Source of the DNA: JANXSS01 sp040385645
Lineage (GTDB): Bacteria > Pseudomonadota > Gammaproteobacteria > Burkholderiales > Burkholderiaceae_D
NCBI GenBank assembly: GCA_040385645.1
Contig: JAZKGZ010000022.1
Coordinates: 1-12,903 of the forward strand
Reading direction: 5' to 3'
DNA: 12,903 nucleotides
The translations under genes and the position numbers were made by a program. Positions 1 through 7,907 of the stretch are shown in pieces. The notes beneath the pieces were generated by a model, which worked only from the letters and a program-made list of their open reading frames with translations, searched no databases and was not told where the DNA came from. Every line of letters begins with the position of its first letter. The first letter of the stretch is position 1.

Positions 1-85
1 TGGTGCCCACGGAGGGACTCGAACCCCCACACCCAAAGGCACATGGACCTGAACCATGCGCGTCTACCAATTCCGCCACGTGGGC
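1..85 (-). tRNA. tRNA-Leu (anticodon CAG)
   Basis: Reading the minus strand gives a complete cloverleaf. The 7-bp acceptor stem GCCCACG (85 to 79) pairs with CGTGGGC (11 to 5), followed by discriminator A and an encoded CCA at 3-1. The anticodon stem CATGG/CCATG encloses loop TTCAGGT, so the anticodon is CAG (bases 51-49) and reads leucine CUG codons. A long variable arm typical of tRNA-Leu and a T-loop with GGTTCGAGTCC are visible. The gene is complete, but its 3' end sits on the window edge, so its terminator or any following gene cannot be seen. Confidence 0.97.
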
Positions 86-100
86 CTTGCAAAGACAGCG

Positions 101-128
101 ATTATAGCGGAAACGTCGACCAAGTCAA
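101..128 (-). promoter_or_regulatory. sigma70 promoter of tRNA-Leu
   Basis: On the minus strand a -35 box TTGACT (128-123) is separated by 16 bp from a perfect -10 box TATAAT (106-101). Transcription would begin about 8 to 10 bases before the mature tRNA 5' end at 85. Strong, close promoters of this kind are usual for stable RNA genes. The boxes are seen directly; promoter activity is inferred. Confidence 0.85.
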
Positions 129-255
129 TTGTAATCCCAGAGGGAAATATCGGCGTTTCGAACATACCGGCGTCACCTCCGTTACACTAGCGGCAACGCG
201 ATGTACCGTTGAAATCGTCGATCCTGACACAGACTTATAAAGAATTCACACACTC

Positions 256-2751
256 TTGAGCAACTACTCTTACACCATTCCCAGCCGCGAGGAAATTCTC
301 GGCATTCTCCGCCAGGCAAGCACTGCGTACGATATCAACGCCCTGGCATCGGCACTCGAGGTAAAGACCGAAGAGCTGGACGGCCTGACGCGTCGTTTGA
401 ACGCCATGGAGCGCGACGGCCAGATCAAACCCGATCGCACCGGAAATTACCAGCTCGCTAACAGCACCAGCTTCATTGTCGGCCGTGTATCGAGTCATCG
501 CGATGGTTACGGATTTTTGATTCCCGACGAGGGAGGGGACGATATATTCCTGCCTGAAAAAGAGATGCAAAAAGTACTCAACGGTGATCGGGTACAAGCC
601 AGGTTGATCGGCACCGACCGTCGCGGGCGTCCGGAAGGTACGATCGTCGAAGTTGTCAGTCGCGCCAACACCCATGTCATCGGGCGGTTGTTGAATGAAA
701 ATGGCGTCTGGATCGTGGCACCCGAAGACAAACGCATCGGTCAGGATATCTTGCTTGCCGGCGCGCCTGGTAAAGCCAAAAGTGGGCAGGTCGTCAGCCT
801 GGAGTTGACTGAGCAGCCGTCGCGCTACTCGCAGCCAGTTGGAAAAATCGTCGAGATTCTTGGGGATATCGACGATCCTGGCATGGAAATCGAAATCGCC
901 GTGCGCAAGTTTGGCGTACCGCACGAGTTCTCCGACGCTGCCAAAAAGCTTGCTGCCAAGCTCCCGGGTGAAGTTCGGCCGGCCGACCTGGCCGAGCGGG
1001 TCGATTTGCGGGATGTACCGCTGGTGACCATCGATGGCGAGGATGCCCGAGATTTCGACGACGCCGTGTATTGCGAGCCGGTAAAAATTGGGCGCACTGA
1101 AGGTTTTCGGCTTATCGTCGCCATCGCCGATGTCAGCCATTACGTCAAGCCCAACGATGCACTCGACGTCGATGCACTGGAGCGCAGCACTTCGGTTTAT
1201 TTTCCGCGTCGGGTGATTCCGATGCTGCCGGAAAAACTCTCCAACGGATTGTGTTCGCTTAATCCAGCGGTCGATCGGCTGACGCTGGTCTGCGATGCCG
1301 TGATCACGGCTGTCGGCGAAATTACGGCTTATCAGTTTTATCCCGCCGTGATCCATTCCGCTGCGCGACTGACCTACACCGAAGTCGCTGCGATTCTATC
1401 CAATACCAAAGGCACCGAGGCGGCGAAAAGGCCGGCATTGGTGCCGCACCTGTTGCATCTCAACGAGATCTATCACGCGCTGTTGAAGGCACGTCATGCG
1501 CGTGGTGCAATCGATTTCGAAACCACCGAAACATATATCGTTTGTAACCCGATGGGCAAGATCGAGCAGATCCTGCCGCGCACCCGCAACGATGCGCATA
1601 AAATCATCGAGGAATGCATGCTGGCGGCGAATGTATGCGCGGCCGATTTGCTGGAGCGGCATAAGCATCCGGCGGTGTACCGTGTACATGCGCAACCGAC
1701 CAAGGAAAAGCTGACGCAGGTGCGTACCTTTTTGAAGCAGGTCGGATTGCATCTCGGTGGTGGCGATTCGCCAACTGCTTCGGACTATGCAGCCTTGATG
1801 CCGAAAATTAAGCCGCGTCCCGATGCGCTATTGTTGCAAACTATGCTGCTACGGTCGATGCAACAGGCGGTCTACAGCCCGGACAACATCGGCCACTTCG
1901 GCTTGTCGTACAAAGCCTATGCGCATTTCACCAGCCCGATCCGGCGGTATCCCGATTTGTTGACGCACCGCGCGATCAAGGCGATATTGAAGGGCAAGCG
2001 CTATGACCCGAAGGGGTTCGATGCGAGCGTGCTCAATACCACTCTGTCACCGGCGGCTCGTAAACAACACGCTGCCGACAAGGTCGCCGGCAAGAAGCGC
2101 CCAGATGGTGACAACGCGGTTTGGGAAGCACTAGGCATCCATTGCTCCGCCAACGAGCGCAGAGCAGACGAGGCATCGCGCGATGTGGAAGCCTGGCTTA
2201 AATGCTATTTCATTCGAGATAAGCTCGGCGAAGAATTTACAGGCACGATTTCCGGCGTGGCGACCTTCGGTATCTTCGTGCAACTCGATACGCTATTTAT
2301 CGAGGGTCTGGTCCATGTGACCGAACTCGGCGCAGATTATTTTCAGTACGACGACGCACGCCACGAGTTGCGCGGAGAGCGAACCGGCATTCGATACCAG
2401 TTGACCGACCGCGTCACCGTGCAGGTCAGCCGAGTCGATCTGGATGCACGCAAGATCGATCTGCGCCTCATGACCGAGCCCGGCATCAAGACGCTCTTGA
2501 AGAACGAGGCAAAGCGTTTGGAAACCGAGCATCTCGCGCAGGTAAACAAGAACGGCAAACATAGCAAGGGCAGTAAGAATAGCCGTGAAGCTGCCTTGCC
2601 CGTTGTCGAGCCTGAAGCAGCGCCGGTTAAGGGTAATAGGGCCAGCAAGACCTCGCGCAGGGCACCTCAAACAAAAGCAGAGAGTAGTGAAAATAAAACC
2701 GGTGCACCCGCGAAAAAAGCAGCATTGAAATCCGGTCGCAGGAAGCGCTGA
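256..2751 (+). CDS. rnr: Ribonuclease R (3'-5' exoribonuclease)
   Basis: The 831-residue product matches RNase R, the processive 3'-5' exoribonuclease that degrades structured RNA and acts in rRNA and tmRNA quality control. An N-terminal winged-helix region (about 8-70) is followed by cold-shock/OB domains (about 76-220). The RNB catalytic domain (about 250-585) carries the motif DGEDARDFDDA, with the metal-binding aspartates at D260, D266, D268 and D269, and HFTSPIRRYPDL at 557-568. An S1 domain (about 659-738) and a Lys/Ala-rich tail complete the family layout; E. coli RNase R has 813 residues. The start is the TTG at 256: an in-frame stop lies at 238-240, no in-frame ATG occurs between them, and SNYSYTIPSREEILG is the usual family N-terminus. 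ATT at 244 is a less likely alternative. No clear Shine-Dalgarno is present. rlmB follows after 3 bases. Confidence 0.96.
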   Translation: MSNYSYTIPSREEILGILRQASTAYDINALASALEVKTEELDGLTRRLNAMERDGQIKPDRTGNYQLANSTSFIVGRVSSHRDGYGFLIPDEGGDDIFLPEKEMQKVLNGDRVQARLIGTDRRGRPEGTIVEVVSRANTHVIGRLLNENGVWIVAPEDKRIGQDILLAGAPGKAKSGQVVSLELTEQPSRYSQPVGKIVEILGDIDDPGMEIEIAVRKFGVPHEFSDAAKKLAAKLPGEVRPADLAERVDLRDVPLVTIDGEDARDFDDAVYCEPVKIGRTEGFRLIVAIADVSHYVKPNDALDVDALERSTSVYFPRRVIPMLPEKLSNGLCSLNPAVDRLTLVCDAVITAVGEITAYQFYPAVIHSAARLTYTEVAAILSNTKGTEAAKRPALVPHLLHLNEIYHALLKARHARGAIDFETTETYIVCNPMGKIEQILPRTRNDAHKIIEECMLAANVCAADLLERHKHPAVYRVHAQPTKEKLTQVRTFLKQVGLHLGGGDSPTASDYAALMPKIKPRPDALLLQTMLLRSMQQAVYSPDNIGHFGLSYKAYAHFTSPIRRYPDLLTHRAIKAILKGKRYDPKGFDASVLNTTLSPAARKQHAADKVAGKKRPDGDNAVWEALGIHCSANERRADEASRDVEAWLKCYFIRDKLGEEFTGTISGVATFGIFVQLDTLFIEGLVHVTELGADYFQYDDARHELRGERTGIRYQLTDRVTVQVSRVDLDARKIDLRLMTEPGIKTLLKNEAKRLETEHLAQVNKNGKHSKGSKNSREAALPVVEPEAAPVKGNRASKTSRRAPQTKAESSENKTGAPAKKAALKSGRRKR

Positions 2752-2754
2752 CCT

Positions 2755-3498
2755 ATGAAAAGCAAAATGATTTTTGGTTTTCATGCGGTTACTTCGCGCT
2801 TGCGCCACGAGGCTGCGAGTGTTGAGGAAATTTATGTCGACGCTGGGCGCGACGATCGTCGAATGCAAGAGCTGATACGCGCAGCCAAAGCAGTCGACGT
2901 GCGCATCATCCAGGCCGACGACGCGCGACTGTCGAGTATCGTCGGCACGCGGCGACACCAAGGCGTCGTGGCGAAAGCCGGCGAATTATCTTTGGCCCGT
3001 AATCTCGATGAATTATTGGATGCCATCGACGGTCCGCCGCTGATTTTAATACTCGACGGAATTACCGATCCGCATAATCTCGGTGCTTGCCTGCGGGTTG
3101 CCGACGGTGCGGGTGCACATGCAGTGATCGCACCCAAAGATCGGGCGGTGGGTTTAAATGCGACGGCTGCCAAGGTGGCTAGCGGCGCGGCCGAAACCGT
3201 TCCTTATATTACGGTTACCAATCTGGCGCGAACCCTGCGCGAACTGAAGGAGCGCGAGATTCTGCTCGTCGGCACTACCGAGGATGCGGAAAAAAGTTTG
3301 TACGAGGCGCATTTCGCCGGCGGTGTGGCGTTGGTCATGGGTTCGGAAGGAGATGGCATGCGCCGCCTGACGCGAGAAACTTGCGACGTACTGGTCTCGA
3401 TACCGATGTTCGGTTCGGTCGAAAGCTTGAATGTATCGGTTACGGCCGGCGTTTGCCTCTTCGAGGCGCGACGCCAAAGATTGGCCTTAGTCGATTGA
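2755..3498 (+). CDS. rlmB: 23S rRNA (guanosine-2251-2'-O)-methyltransferase RlmB
   Basis: A 247-residue SpoU-family (SPOUT) methyltransferase, the usual RlmB length. RlmB uses S-adenosylmethionine to methylate the 2'-OH of G2251 in the 23S rRNA P-loop. The N-terminal substrate-binding domain begins IFGFHAV. The knotted catalytic domain shows motif 1 DPHNLGACLR (N108, R114), motif 2 MGSEGDGM (195-202) and motif 3 SIPMFGSVESLNVSVTAG (S224, N226). The ATG lies 3 bases after the rnr stop, and GGAAG at 2741-2745 inside the rnr end can serve as ribosome binding site, so the two genes are almost certainly cotranscribed. The rnr-rlmB pair is conserved in many proteobacteria. Assignment to RlmB rather than another SpoU member rests on length, N-terminal domain and this neighbourhood. 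Confidence 0.95.
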   Translation: MKSKMIFGFHAVTSRLRHEAASVEEIYVDAGRDDRRMQELIRAAKAVDVRIIQADDARLSSIVGTRRHQGVVAKAGELSLARNLDELLDAIDGPPLILILDGITDPHNLGACLRVADGAGAHAVIAPKDRAVGLNATAAKVASGAAETVPYITVTNLARTLRELKEREILLVGTTEDAEKSLYEAHFAGGVALVMGSEGDGMRRLTRETCDVLVSIPMFGSVESLNVSVTAGVCLFEARRQRLALVD

Positions 3499-3526
3499 AC
3501 GCAGTGCCTAATTTCATTCGTTGATC

Positions 3527-4276
3527 ATGTTCAATCGCCTGAAGGAAGACTTGGCAAGTATCATGGAACGCGATCCCGCCGCACGCAGTGGCTGGGAAGT
3601 CGCGACCTGCTATCCAGGTTTTCATGCGATCGTGATGCATCGTTGGGCACGCTGGTGTTGGCATCACGAGATGAAATGGCTCGGCCGTTTTACTTCCCAG
3701 ATCGCCAGGCTCCTGACCGGCATCGAAATTCATCCGGGTGCAACCATCGGTCGGCGCGTGTTCATCGATCACGGTTTCGGCGTCGTTATAGGGGAAACTG
3801 CCGAAGTCGGCGACGACTGCACCATCTATCAGGGCGTCACGCTCGGCGGCACCTCGCTTAACAAGGGTGACAAGCGGCATCCGACGCTTGAGCGTGGTGT
3901 CATCATCGGTGCCGGTGCGAAGGTGCTCGGTGGTTTTACCATCGGCGAAGGTGCGAAGGTCGGCTCAAACGCCGTGTTGACCAAAGAACTGCCACCGGGT
4001 GCAACCGCGGTCGGCAATCCTGCCCGGATTATCTTGAAGCAACACCGAGATCCACAACAGGCAACCGCCGCACGGATGTTCGCTGCCTACGGGGTCACGC
4101 CGAACGGCGACGATCCGCTGTCGAAAGCACTACACGGGCTGATCGACAATGCCGCTGCACAAGAGCATCAGATTGCGCATATTCTGGCATCGTTGAAGTG
4201 CGCTGGCATCCATTGCGACACGCCGGTCGGCACCGAACGCTTCGATCCGGATGAAATGAATAAATTGGTGCAATAG
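3527..4276 (+). CDS. cysE: Serine O-acetyltransferase
   Basis: CysE transfers acetyl from acetyl-CoA to L-serine, giving O-acetylserine, the carbon skeleton for cysteine. The 249-residue product has a short helical N-terminus followed by a left-handed beta helix built of hexapeptide repeats, from about IHPGATIGRRVFID through IIGAGAKVLGGFTIGEGAKV to VGNPARII. The catalytic Asp-His pair appears to be D81-H82 (FIDHGFG), and the conserved KRHPTLERG has H118. It is shorter than the 273-residue E. coli enzyme because the N-terminal domain is reduced, a common form in this group. I chose the ATG at 3527 (MFNRLKEDL) over the in-frame TTG at 3521 because MF-R-L matches family starts. No good Shine-Dalgarno is visible. 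The gene follows rlmB after 28 bases and converges on lpxH with 13 bases between stops and no strong terminator. Confidence 0.94.
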   Translation: MFNRLKEDLASIMERDPAARSGWEVATCYPGFHAIVMHRWARWCWHHEMKWLGRFTSQIARLLTGIEIHPGATIGRRVFIDHGFGVVIGETAEVGDDCTIYQGVTLGGTSLNKGDKRHPTLERGVIIGAGAKVLGGFTIGEGAKVGSNAVLTKELPPGATAVGNPARIILKQHRDPQQATAARMFAAYGVTPNGDDPLSKALHGLIDNAAAQEHQIAHILASLKCAGIHCDTPVGTERFDPDEMNKLVQ

Positions 4277-4289
4277 AACGGTTGGCTGG

Positions 4290-5081
4290 CTAACTACAAA
4301 CGTTTACCGCCGCTACGATACCATTTGCATCGATGGCAATCCCACCACCGCGTGTAGCGCCATTTTCAAAATCCCAGTCGGGCAATACATGACGTACAAC
4401 CCGCTCATCATTCAACACGGATTCGTGTACGCCGGGCCGGTGGGTATGGCCATGAATCATCAGCGATGTGTCGGTCGCCGTGAAAAGCGCATCGACCGCC
4501 TGAGTATTGACATCCATGATCTGCTGCGTTTTCACCGACTGGGCAACCCGGCTTTGCTCACGCATCTGATTGATGACGACGAGACGTTCTGGCAAAGGTC
4601 TTGCAAGAAAATCTTGCTGCCACCGTGCCGCACGCACCTGCGATCTAAATAACTGGTAATCCACATCGTCGGTGCATTGTGCATCGCCATGTGTCAAGAC
4701 GATGGATCGTCCCGCGATCGATACCACACTCGGATCGCGAAGGTAGGTAGCACCAGTTGCCAACATGAACGCCGGGCCGACTAGGAAATCCCGGTTGCCC
4801 GCCATCCAAAACACTTTCACACCAACGTCGCTCAATTTGCGTAACGCCGAGACTACACGCGCATTAAATGGTGCATCACGGTCGTCATCGCCTGCCCAAT
4901 ATTCGAACAGGTCACCGAGCAAATAGAGCTGCTGCGTCTGTGTACCAACATTTTCCAAAAACTGGAAGAAAGCCGCGGCCGTCTGCGGCGATTCTTGCTT
5001 TAAATGAACATCGGAGATCAACAATGCCGCCAATTTTCTTGTTGGCGGCAGCGATATTGGATCGACCGTGGACAATTGCAT
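4290..5081 (-). CDS. lpxH: UDP-2,3-diacylglucosamine diphosphatase LpxH
   Basis: LpxH hydrolyses UDP-2,3-diacylglucosamine to lipid X and UMP, the fourth step of lipid A synthesis, at the cytoplasmic face of the inner membrane. The 263-residue product is a calcineurin-like metallophosphoesterase with all expected metal ligands: ISDVHL (D24, H26), LLGDLFEYW (D57), AGNRDF (N96), THGD (H131) and HGHTHRP (H212, H214). The YxAGDD stretch after the second motif and the RxxQ/R-rich helical insert around 146-185 are also LpxH-like. The N-terminus is about 15 residues longer than in E. coli LpxH (240 residues). The start at 5081 lies 9 bases after the ppiB stop, so it is probably translated from a ppiA-ppiB-lpxH transcript. 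Its presence indicates a Gram-negative organism that makes lipid A. Confidence 0.95.
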   Translation of the reverse strand: MQLSTVDPISLPPTRKLAALLISDVHLKQESPQTAAAFFQFLENVGTQTQQLYLLGDLFEYWAGDDDRDAPFNARVVSALRKLSDVGVKVFWMAGNRDFLVGPAFMLATGATYLRDPSVVSIAGRSIVLTHGDAQCTDDVDYQLFRSQVRAARWQQDFLARPLPERLVVINQMREQSRVAQSVKTQQIMDVNTQAVDALFTATDTSLMIHGHTHRPGVHESVLNDERVVRHVLPDWDFENGATRGGGIAIDANGIVAAVNVCS

Positions 5082-5090
5082 CGTCGTCGA

Positions 5091-5579
5091 TCAGACGATC
5101 TCAGCCTTTTGAATCATGACATTTTCTGCTGGTACGTCTGCGAACATACCGCTCTTGGTGGTCTTGACGGCTTTAATTTTATCGACCACGTCAGTGCCAT
5201 CGATAACTTTGCCGAAGACGCAATAACCCCAGTTCGCTTCACCCGTATGGTCGAGAAAGGTGTTGTTCTTGACGTTGATGAAAAACTGCGCCGATGCGGA
5301 ATGGGGATCCGAAGTGCGCGCCATGGCTACCGTGTACAAAGTATTTTTTAAGCCATTGTTCGCTTCGTTTTCGACGGTACCGCTGGTCGGCTTCTGTTTC
5401 ATGCCGGGCTCGAAGCCACCGCCTTGAACCATGAATCCGTCGATGACGCGATGGAAAATCGTGCCGTCATAATGACCAGCGCGGACGTACTTCAAAAAAT
5501 TTTCGACGGTTTTCGGTGCCTTTTCTGCGTCGAGTTCGAGCGTGATCTTGCCGTGATTTGTAGTCAGTAATACAGCCAT
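5091..5579 (-). CDS. ppiB: Cytoplasmic peptidyl-prolyl cis-trans isomerase B (cyclophilin)
   Basis: A 162-residue single-domain cyclophilin, close to E. coli PpiB (164 residues), that catalyses cis-trans isomerisation of peptidyl-prolyl bonds. Active-site signatures include IFHRVIDGFMVQGGG (R44, Q52), MARTSDPHSASAQFFINV (86-103) and WGYCVFGKVIDG. There is no signal peptide, so it should be cytoplasmic. The start at 5579 is supported by GAGG six bases upstream and by MAVLLTTNHG being the normal family start. An in-frame ATG at 5606 would add nine residues unlike the family and has no such site. It is very similar to the exported paralogue immediately upstream and is followed by lpxH after 9 bases. 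The 72-bp gap to ppiA has no terminator, so cotranscription is likely. Confidence 0.94.
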   Translation of the reverse strand: MAVLLTTNHGKITLELDAEKAPKTVENFLKYVRAGHYDGTIFHRVIDGFMVQGGGFEPGMKQKPTSGTVENEANNGLKNTLYTVAMARTSDPHSASAQFFINVKNNTFLDHTGEANWGYCVFGKVIDGTDVVDKIKAVKTTKSGMFADVPAENVMIQKAEIV

Positions 5580-5651
5580 GGAAACCTCAATAGAATAAGC
5601 TGGCAAACACTGGGTAGCGAATGCAGGAGAGTCGATGATTATCGATAAAAA

Positions 5652-6233
5652 TTATGGGAGCACACGTGCCGTGATGACACTCACCGGTTTAACTGGCACA
5701 TTCTGATGGGGGCCGCGGTCGGCAGTGGCGACAGCCCTGATTTTGTCCACCGTTTCAGTGCCTTTGATTACCTTACCGAATACCGCGTAACCGGCATTAT
5801 CGCGACCTGGATAATCGAGCATCGCATTATTATTGACGTTGATGAAAAATTGCGCTGTTGCAGAATCGGGGTCGCTGGTGCGTGCCATCGCCACCGTGTA
5901 GGCCTCGTTTTTCAAGCCATTGCGTGCTTCGTTCGATATCGGTGCTCTGGTCGATTTTTCTTTCATATCCACGTCGAAGCCGCCGCCCTGAATCATGAAG
6001 CCATCGATCACGCGGTGAAAGATCGTGCCGTTATAGTGCCCATTTTTTACATACTGCACAAAATTGGCGACCGATTTCGGTGCCTTCTCCGCATTTAACT
6101 CGAGAACGATTTCGCCTGCAGTGGTGGCTAACGCAATCCGAGGGGCGGCGTCGGCTGCAGTCGCATGCATCGAGGCACCGGCCGCTGTTAAAGCGCACAC
6201 GGAGGAAATGAAGAAGCGGCGGGAAAAAACCAT
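5652..6233 (-). CDS. ppiA: Exported peptidyl-prolyl cis-trans isomerase (PpiA-like cyclophilin)
   Basis: A 193-residue cyclophilin with an N-terminal export signal, so it should act as a proline isomerase in the periplasm. The cyclophilin domain runs from about residue 32, with FHRVIDGFMIQGGG (R74, Q82), MARTSDPDSATAQFFINV and GYAVFGKVIKG. The first 26-30 residues form a signal peptide: MVFSRRFFISSV, a mildly hydrophobic Ala-rich stretch, and a likely cleavage near HATA-ADA. The pair R5-R6 inside SRRFFIS resembles a twin-arginine (Tat) motif. C13 is not in a lipobox. AAGGA seven bases before the ATG supports the start. Outside the signal region it is roughly 60% identical by eye to the ppiB product, suggesting an old tandem duplication. 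It is probably the first gene of the ppiA-ppiB-lpxH unit. The symbol follows location; E. coli PpiA is the periplasmic counterpart. Confidence 0.92.
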   Translation of the reverse strand: MVFSRRFFISSVCALTAAGASMHATAADAAPRIALATTAGEIVLELNAEKAPKSVANFVQYVKNGHYNGTIFHRVIDGFMIQGGGFDVDMKEKSTRAPISNEARNGLKNEAYTVAMARTSDPDSATAQFFINVNNNAMLDYPGRDNAGYAVFGKVIKGTETVDKIRAVATADRGPHQNVPVKPVSVITARVLP

Positions 6234-6356
6234 TGGTTTTCCTTGATAAAAAGAGCGTTGAAAGTGCGTGTGTCCAAAAGAAAACCACCAGCCGATGATG
6301 GCCTGAAATTTGCCTATGAATTGATGTTCAGCAGTGGCAATGTCGGTTTTTTATGG

Positions 6357-6365
6357 TGCTATACT
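6357..6365 (+). promoter_or_regulatory. Candidate extended -10 promoter for cysS
   Basis: TGC followed directly by TATACT (6360-6365) forms an extended -10 element. No good -35 box is present at 16-18 bp; the best nearby match is weak, which is acceptable for extended -10 promoters. Transcription would start near 6372, leaving about 90 bases before the cysS ATG. It is the best promoter candidate in the divergent region between ppiA and cysS. Confidence 0.5.
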
Positions 6366-6461
6366 GCCGGCCGATGTCATATTTTATCAAACTATGATGC
6401 CAGGCTATGATTCAAGCACGGCTCTTTGGGCCCGTCGCAGCGCCGCGCTACCAACACATTC

Positions 6462-7907
6462 ATGAGCTCCCTGAAAATCTACAACATGCTGGCGCGCCAG
6501 AAGCAGGTTTTTCGCCCGATCGAGCCGGGAATCGTGCGACTCTACGTCTGTGGCATGACGATTTACGACTATTGCCACATTGGCCATGCGCGCATGATGA
6601 TGGCCTTCGACGTGGTGTATCGATGGCTGCGCACGAGCGGCTACGCTGTCACTTACGTCCGCAACATTACCGACATCGACGATAAAATTATTCGTCGGGC
6701 TCAAGAAAATGGCGAAACGATCGGTGCATTGACGCAGCGCTTTACGCAATACATGCACCAAGATACCGCGGCACTGAACATGCTGCCGCCCACGCATGAA
6801 CCACGCGCCACAGATTACGTGCCGCAGATGCTAGACATGATCGATCTCCTCGAAAAACGTGAGCTGGCTTACGTAGCAGCCGACGGCGATGTAAATTTTG
6901 CAGTACGAAATTTTCCCGATTATGGAAAACTTTCCGGCAAATCGCTGGACGATCTTCGGGCCGGTGAGCGGGTCGATATCAACACCGGCAAGCGCGATCC
7001 ACTCGATTTCGTACTCTGGAAATCTGCCAAGGCGGAAGATCCGGAGGCAGCGAAATGGGCCTCTCGATGGGGCAGTGGCAGGCCGGGTTGGCACATTGAA
7101 TGTTCGGCGATGGCTTGTGCTCTGCTCGGCGCGCGTTTCGACATACATGGCGGCGGTGCCGATCTTCAGTTTCCGCATCATGAAAACGAAATTGCCCAGT
7201 CTGAAGGCGCACTCGGTCATCCGCATGTGAATTATTGGATGCACAACGGTTTCGTTCGGGTGGACAATGAAAAAATGTCCAAGTCGCTGGGTAATTTTTT
7301 TACCATTCGTGAAGTGCTGGCGCGCTACGACGCAGAAGTGCTGCGTTTTTTTATCTTGCGTTCGCATTACAGAAGCCCGTTGAATTATTCGGATATGCAT
7401 CTCGACGATGCCCGTCAGGCGCTTATTCGTTTGTACACCGCGTTGCATGATGCTGCGCCGGATACGTTGGCACTGGAATGGGACGAGCCGCATGCCGTAC
7501 GTTTTGCGCAGGCAATGGATGACGACTTCAATACGCCCTTGGCGCTAGCGGTGTTGTTCGAACTGGCTACCGAACTCAATCGAAATAATTCTCCTCGCTT
7601 GGCCCGACAGTTAATTGGGCTTGGTGCCGTCCTGGGGTTGCTGGAACAGATACCACAGGCTTTCCTTCAAGGCGGCATGGCAGCGGGAAGCGCTAACAAC
7701 ACTGCAAGCAGCGCTACAGAAAACGTTGAAAAAAGCGCTGAGAAAAACGAGTTTCCGGCGATGGTGGAGGCTGCAATCGCCAGCCGTGCCTCGGCAAAAC
7801 ATGCGAAAAATTTTGCCGAGGCCGATCGCATCCGTGCCGATCTCTTGGCGATCGGCGTGATTCTCGAAGACCAACCCGGTGGAGCGACGCAATGGCGAAA
7901 AGCATAG
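6462..7907 (+). CDS. cysS: Cysteinyl-tRNA synthetase
   Basis: CysRS activates cysteine with ATP and charges tRNA-Cys. The 481-residue protein is a class I synthetase with HIGH at 39-42 (YCHIGHAR) and KMSKS at 271-275. The zinc ligands are in place at C30 (YVCGMT), C214 (HIECSAMA), H239 and E243 (HHENE), matching C28, C209, H234 and E238 of E. coli. The DALR anticodon-binding region follows, from about DMHLDDARQAL. A low-complexity linker at about 404-430, rich in Ser, Ala, Asn and Glu, precedes the conserved C-terminal helix (ASAKHAKNFAEADRIRADL) and looks longer than in E. coli (461 residues). I chose ATG 6462 (MSSLKIYN) over the in-frame TTG at 6426 because the family begins with LKIYN. No clear Shine-Dalgarno is visible. 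Its 3' end overlaps the next gene by 16 bases. Confidence 0.96.
   Translation: MSSLKIYNMLARQKQVFRPIEPGIVRLYVCGMTIYDYCHIGHARMMMAFDVVYRWLRTSGYAVTYVRNITDIDDKIIRRAQENGETIGALTQRFTQYMHQDTAALNMLPPTHEPRATDYVPQMLDMIDLLEKRELAYVAADGDVNFAVRNFPDYGKLSGKSLDDLRAGERVDINTGKRDPLDFVLWKSAKAEDPEAAKWASRWGSGRPGWHIECSAMACALLGARFDIHGGGADLQFPHHENEIAQSEGALGHPHVNYWMHNGFVRVDNEKMSKSLGNFFTIREVLARYDAEVLRFFILRSHYRSPLNYSDMHLDDARQALIRLYTALHDAAPDTLALEWDEPHAVRFAQAMDDDFNTPLALAVLFELATELNRNNSPRLARQLIGLGAVLGLLEQIPQAFLQGGMAAGSANNTASSATENVEKSAEKNEFPAMVEAAIASRASAKHAKNFAEADRIRADLLAIGVILEDQPGGATQWRKA

Noticed and set aside
43..240. Plus-strand open frame of 65 codons before rnr
   Set aside because: It overlaps the tRNA-Leu on the opposite strand, covers that tRNA's promoter, and shows no family features or ribosome binding site.
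235..1356. Long minus-strand open frame of 373 codons opposite rnr
   Set aside because: It lies fully antisense to the clearly conserved RNase R gene, has no recognisable domain, and its length follows from the codon bias of the plus-strand gene.
4277..4289. Bidirectional terminator between convergent cysE and lpxH
   Set aside because: Only a short imperfect pairing around GTTGG/CTAAC with no T run is present, too weak to call.
5632..5645. Hairpin TCGAT-GATT-ATCGA between ppiA and ppiB as a terminator
   Set aside because: The stem has only 5 bp, and in the direction of transcription the T run precedes it instead of following it.
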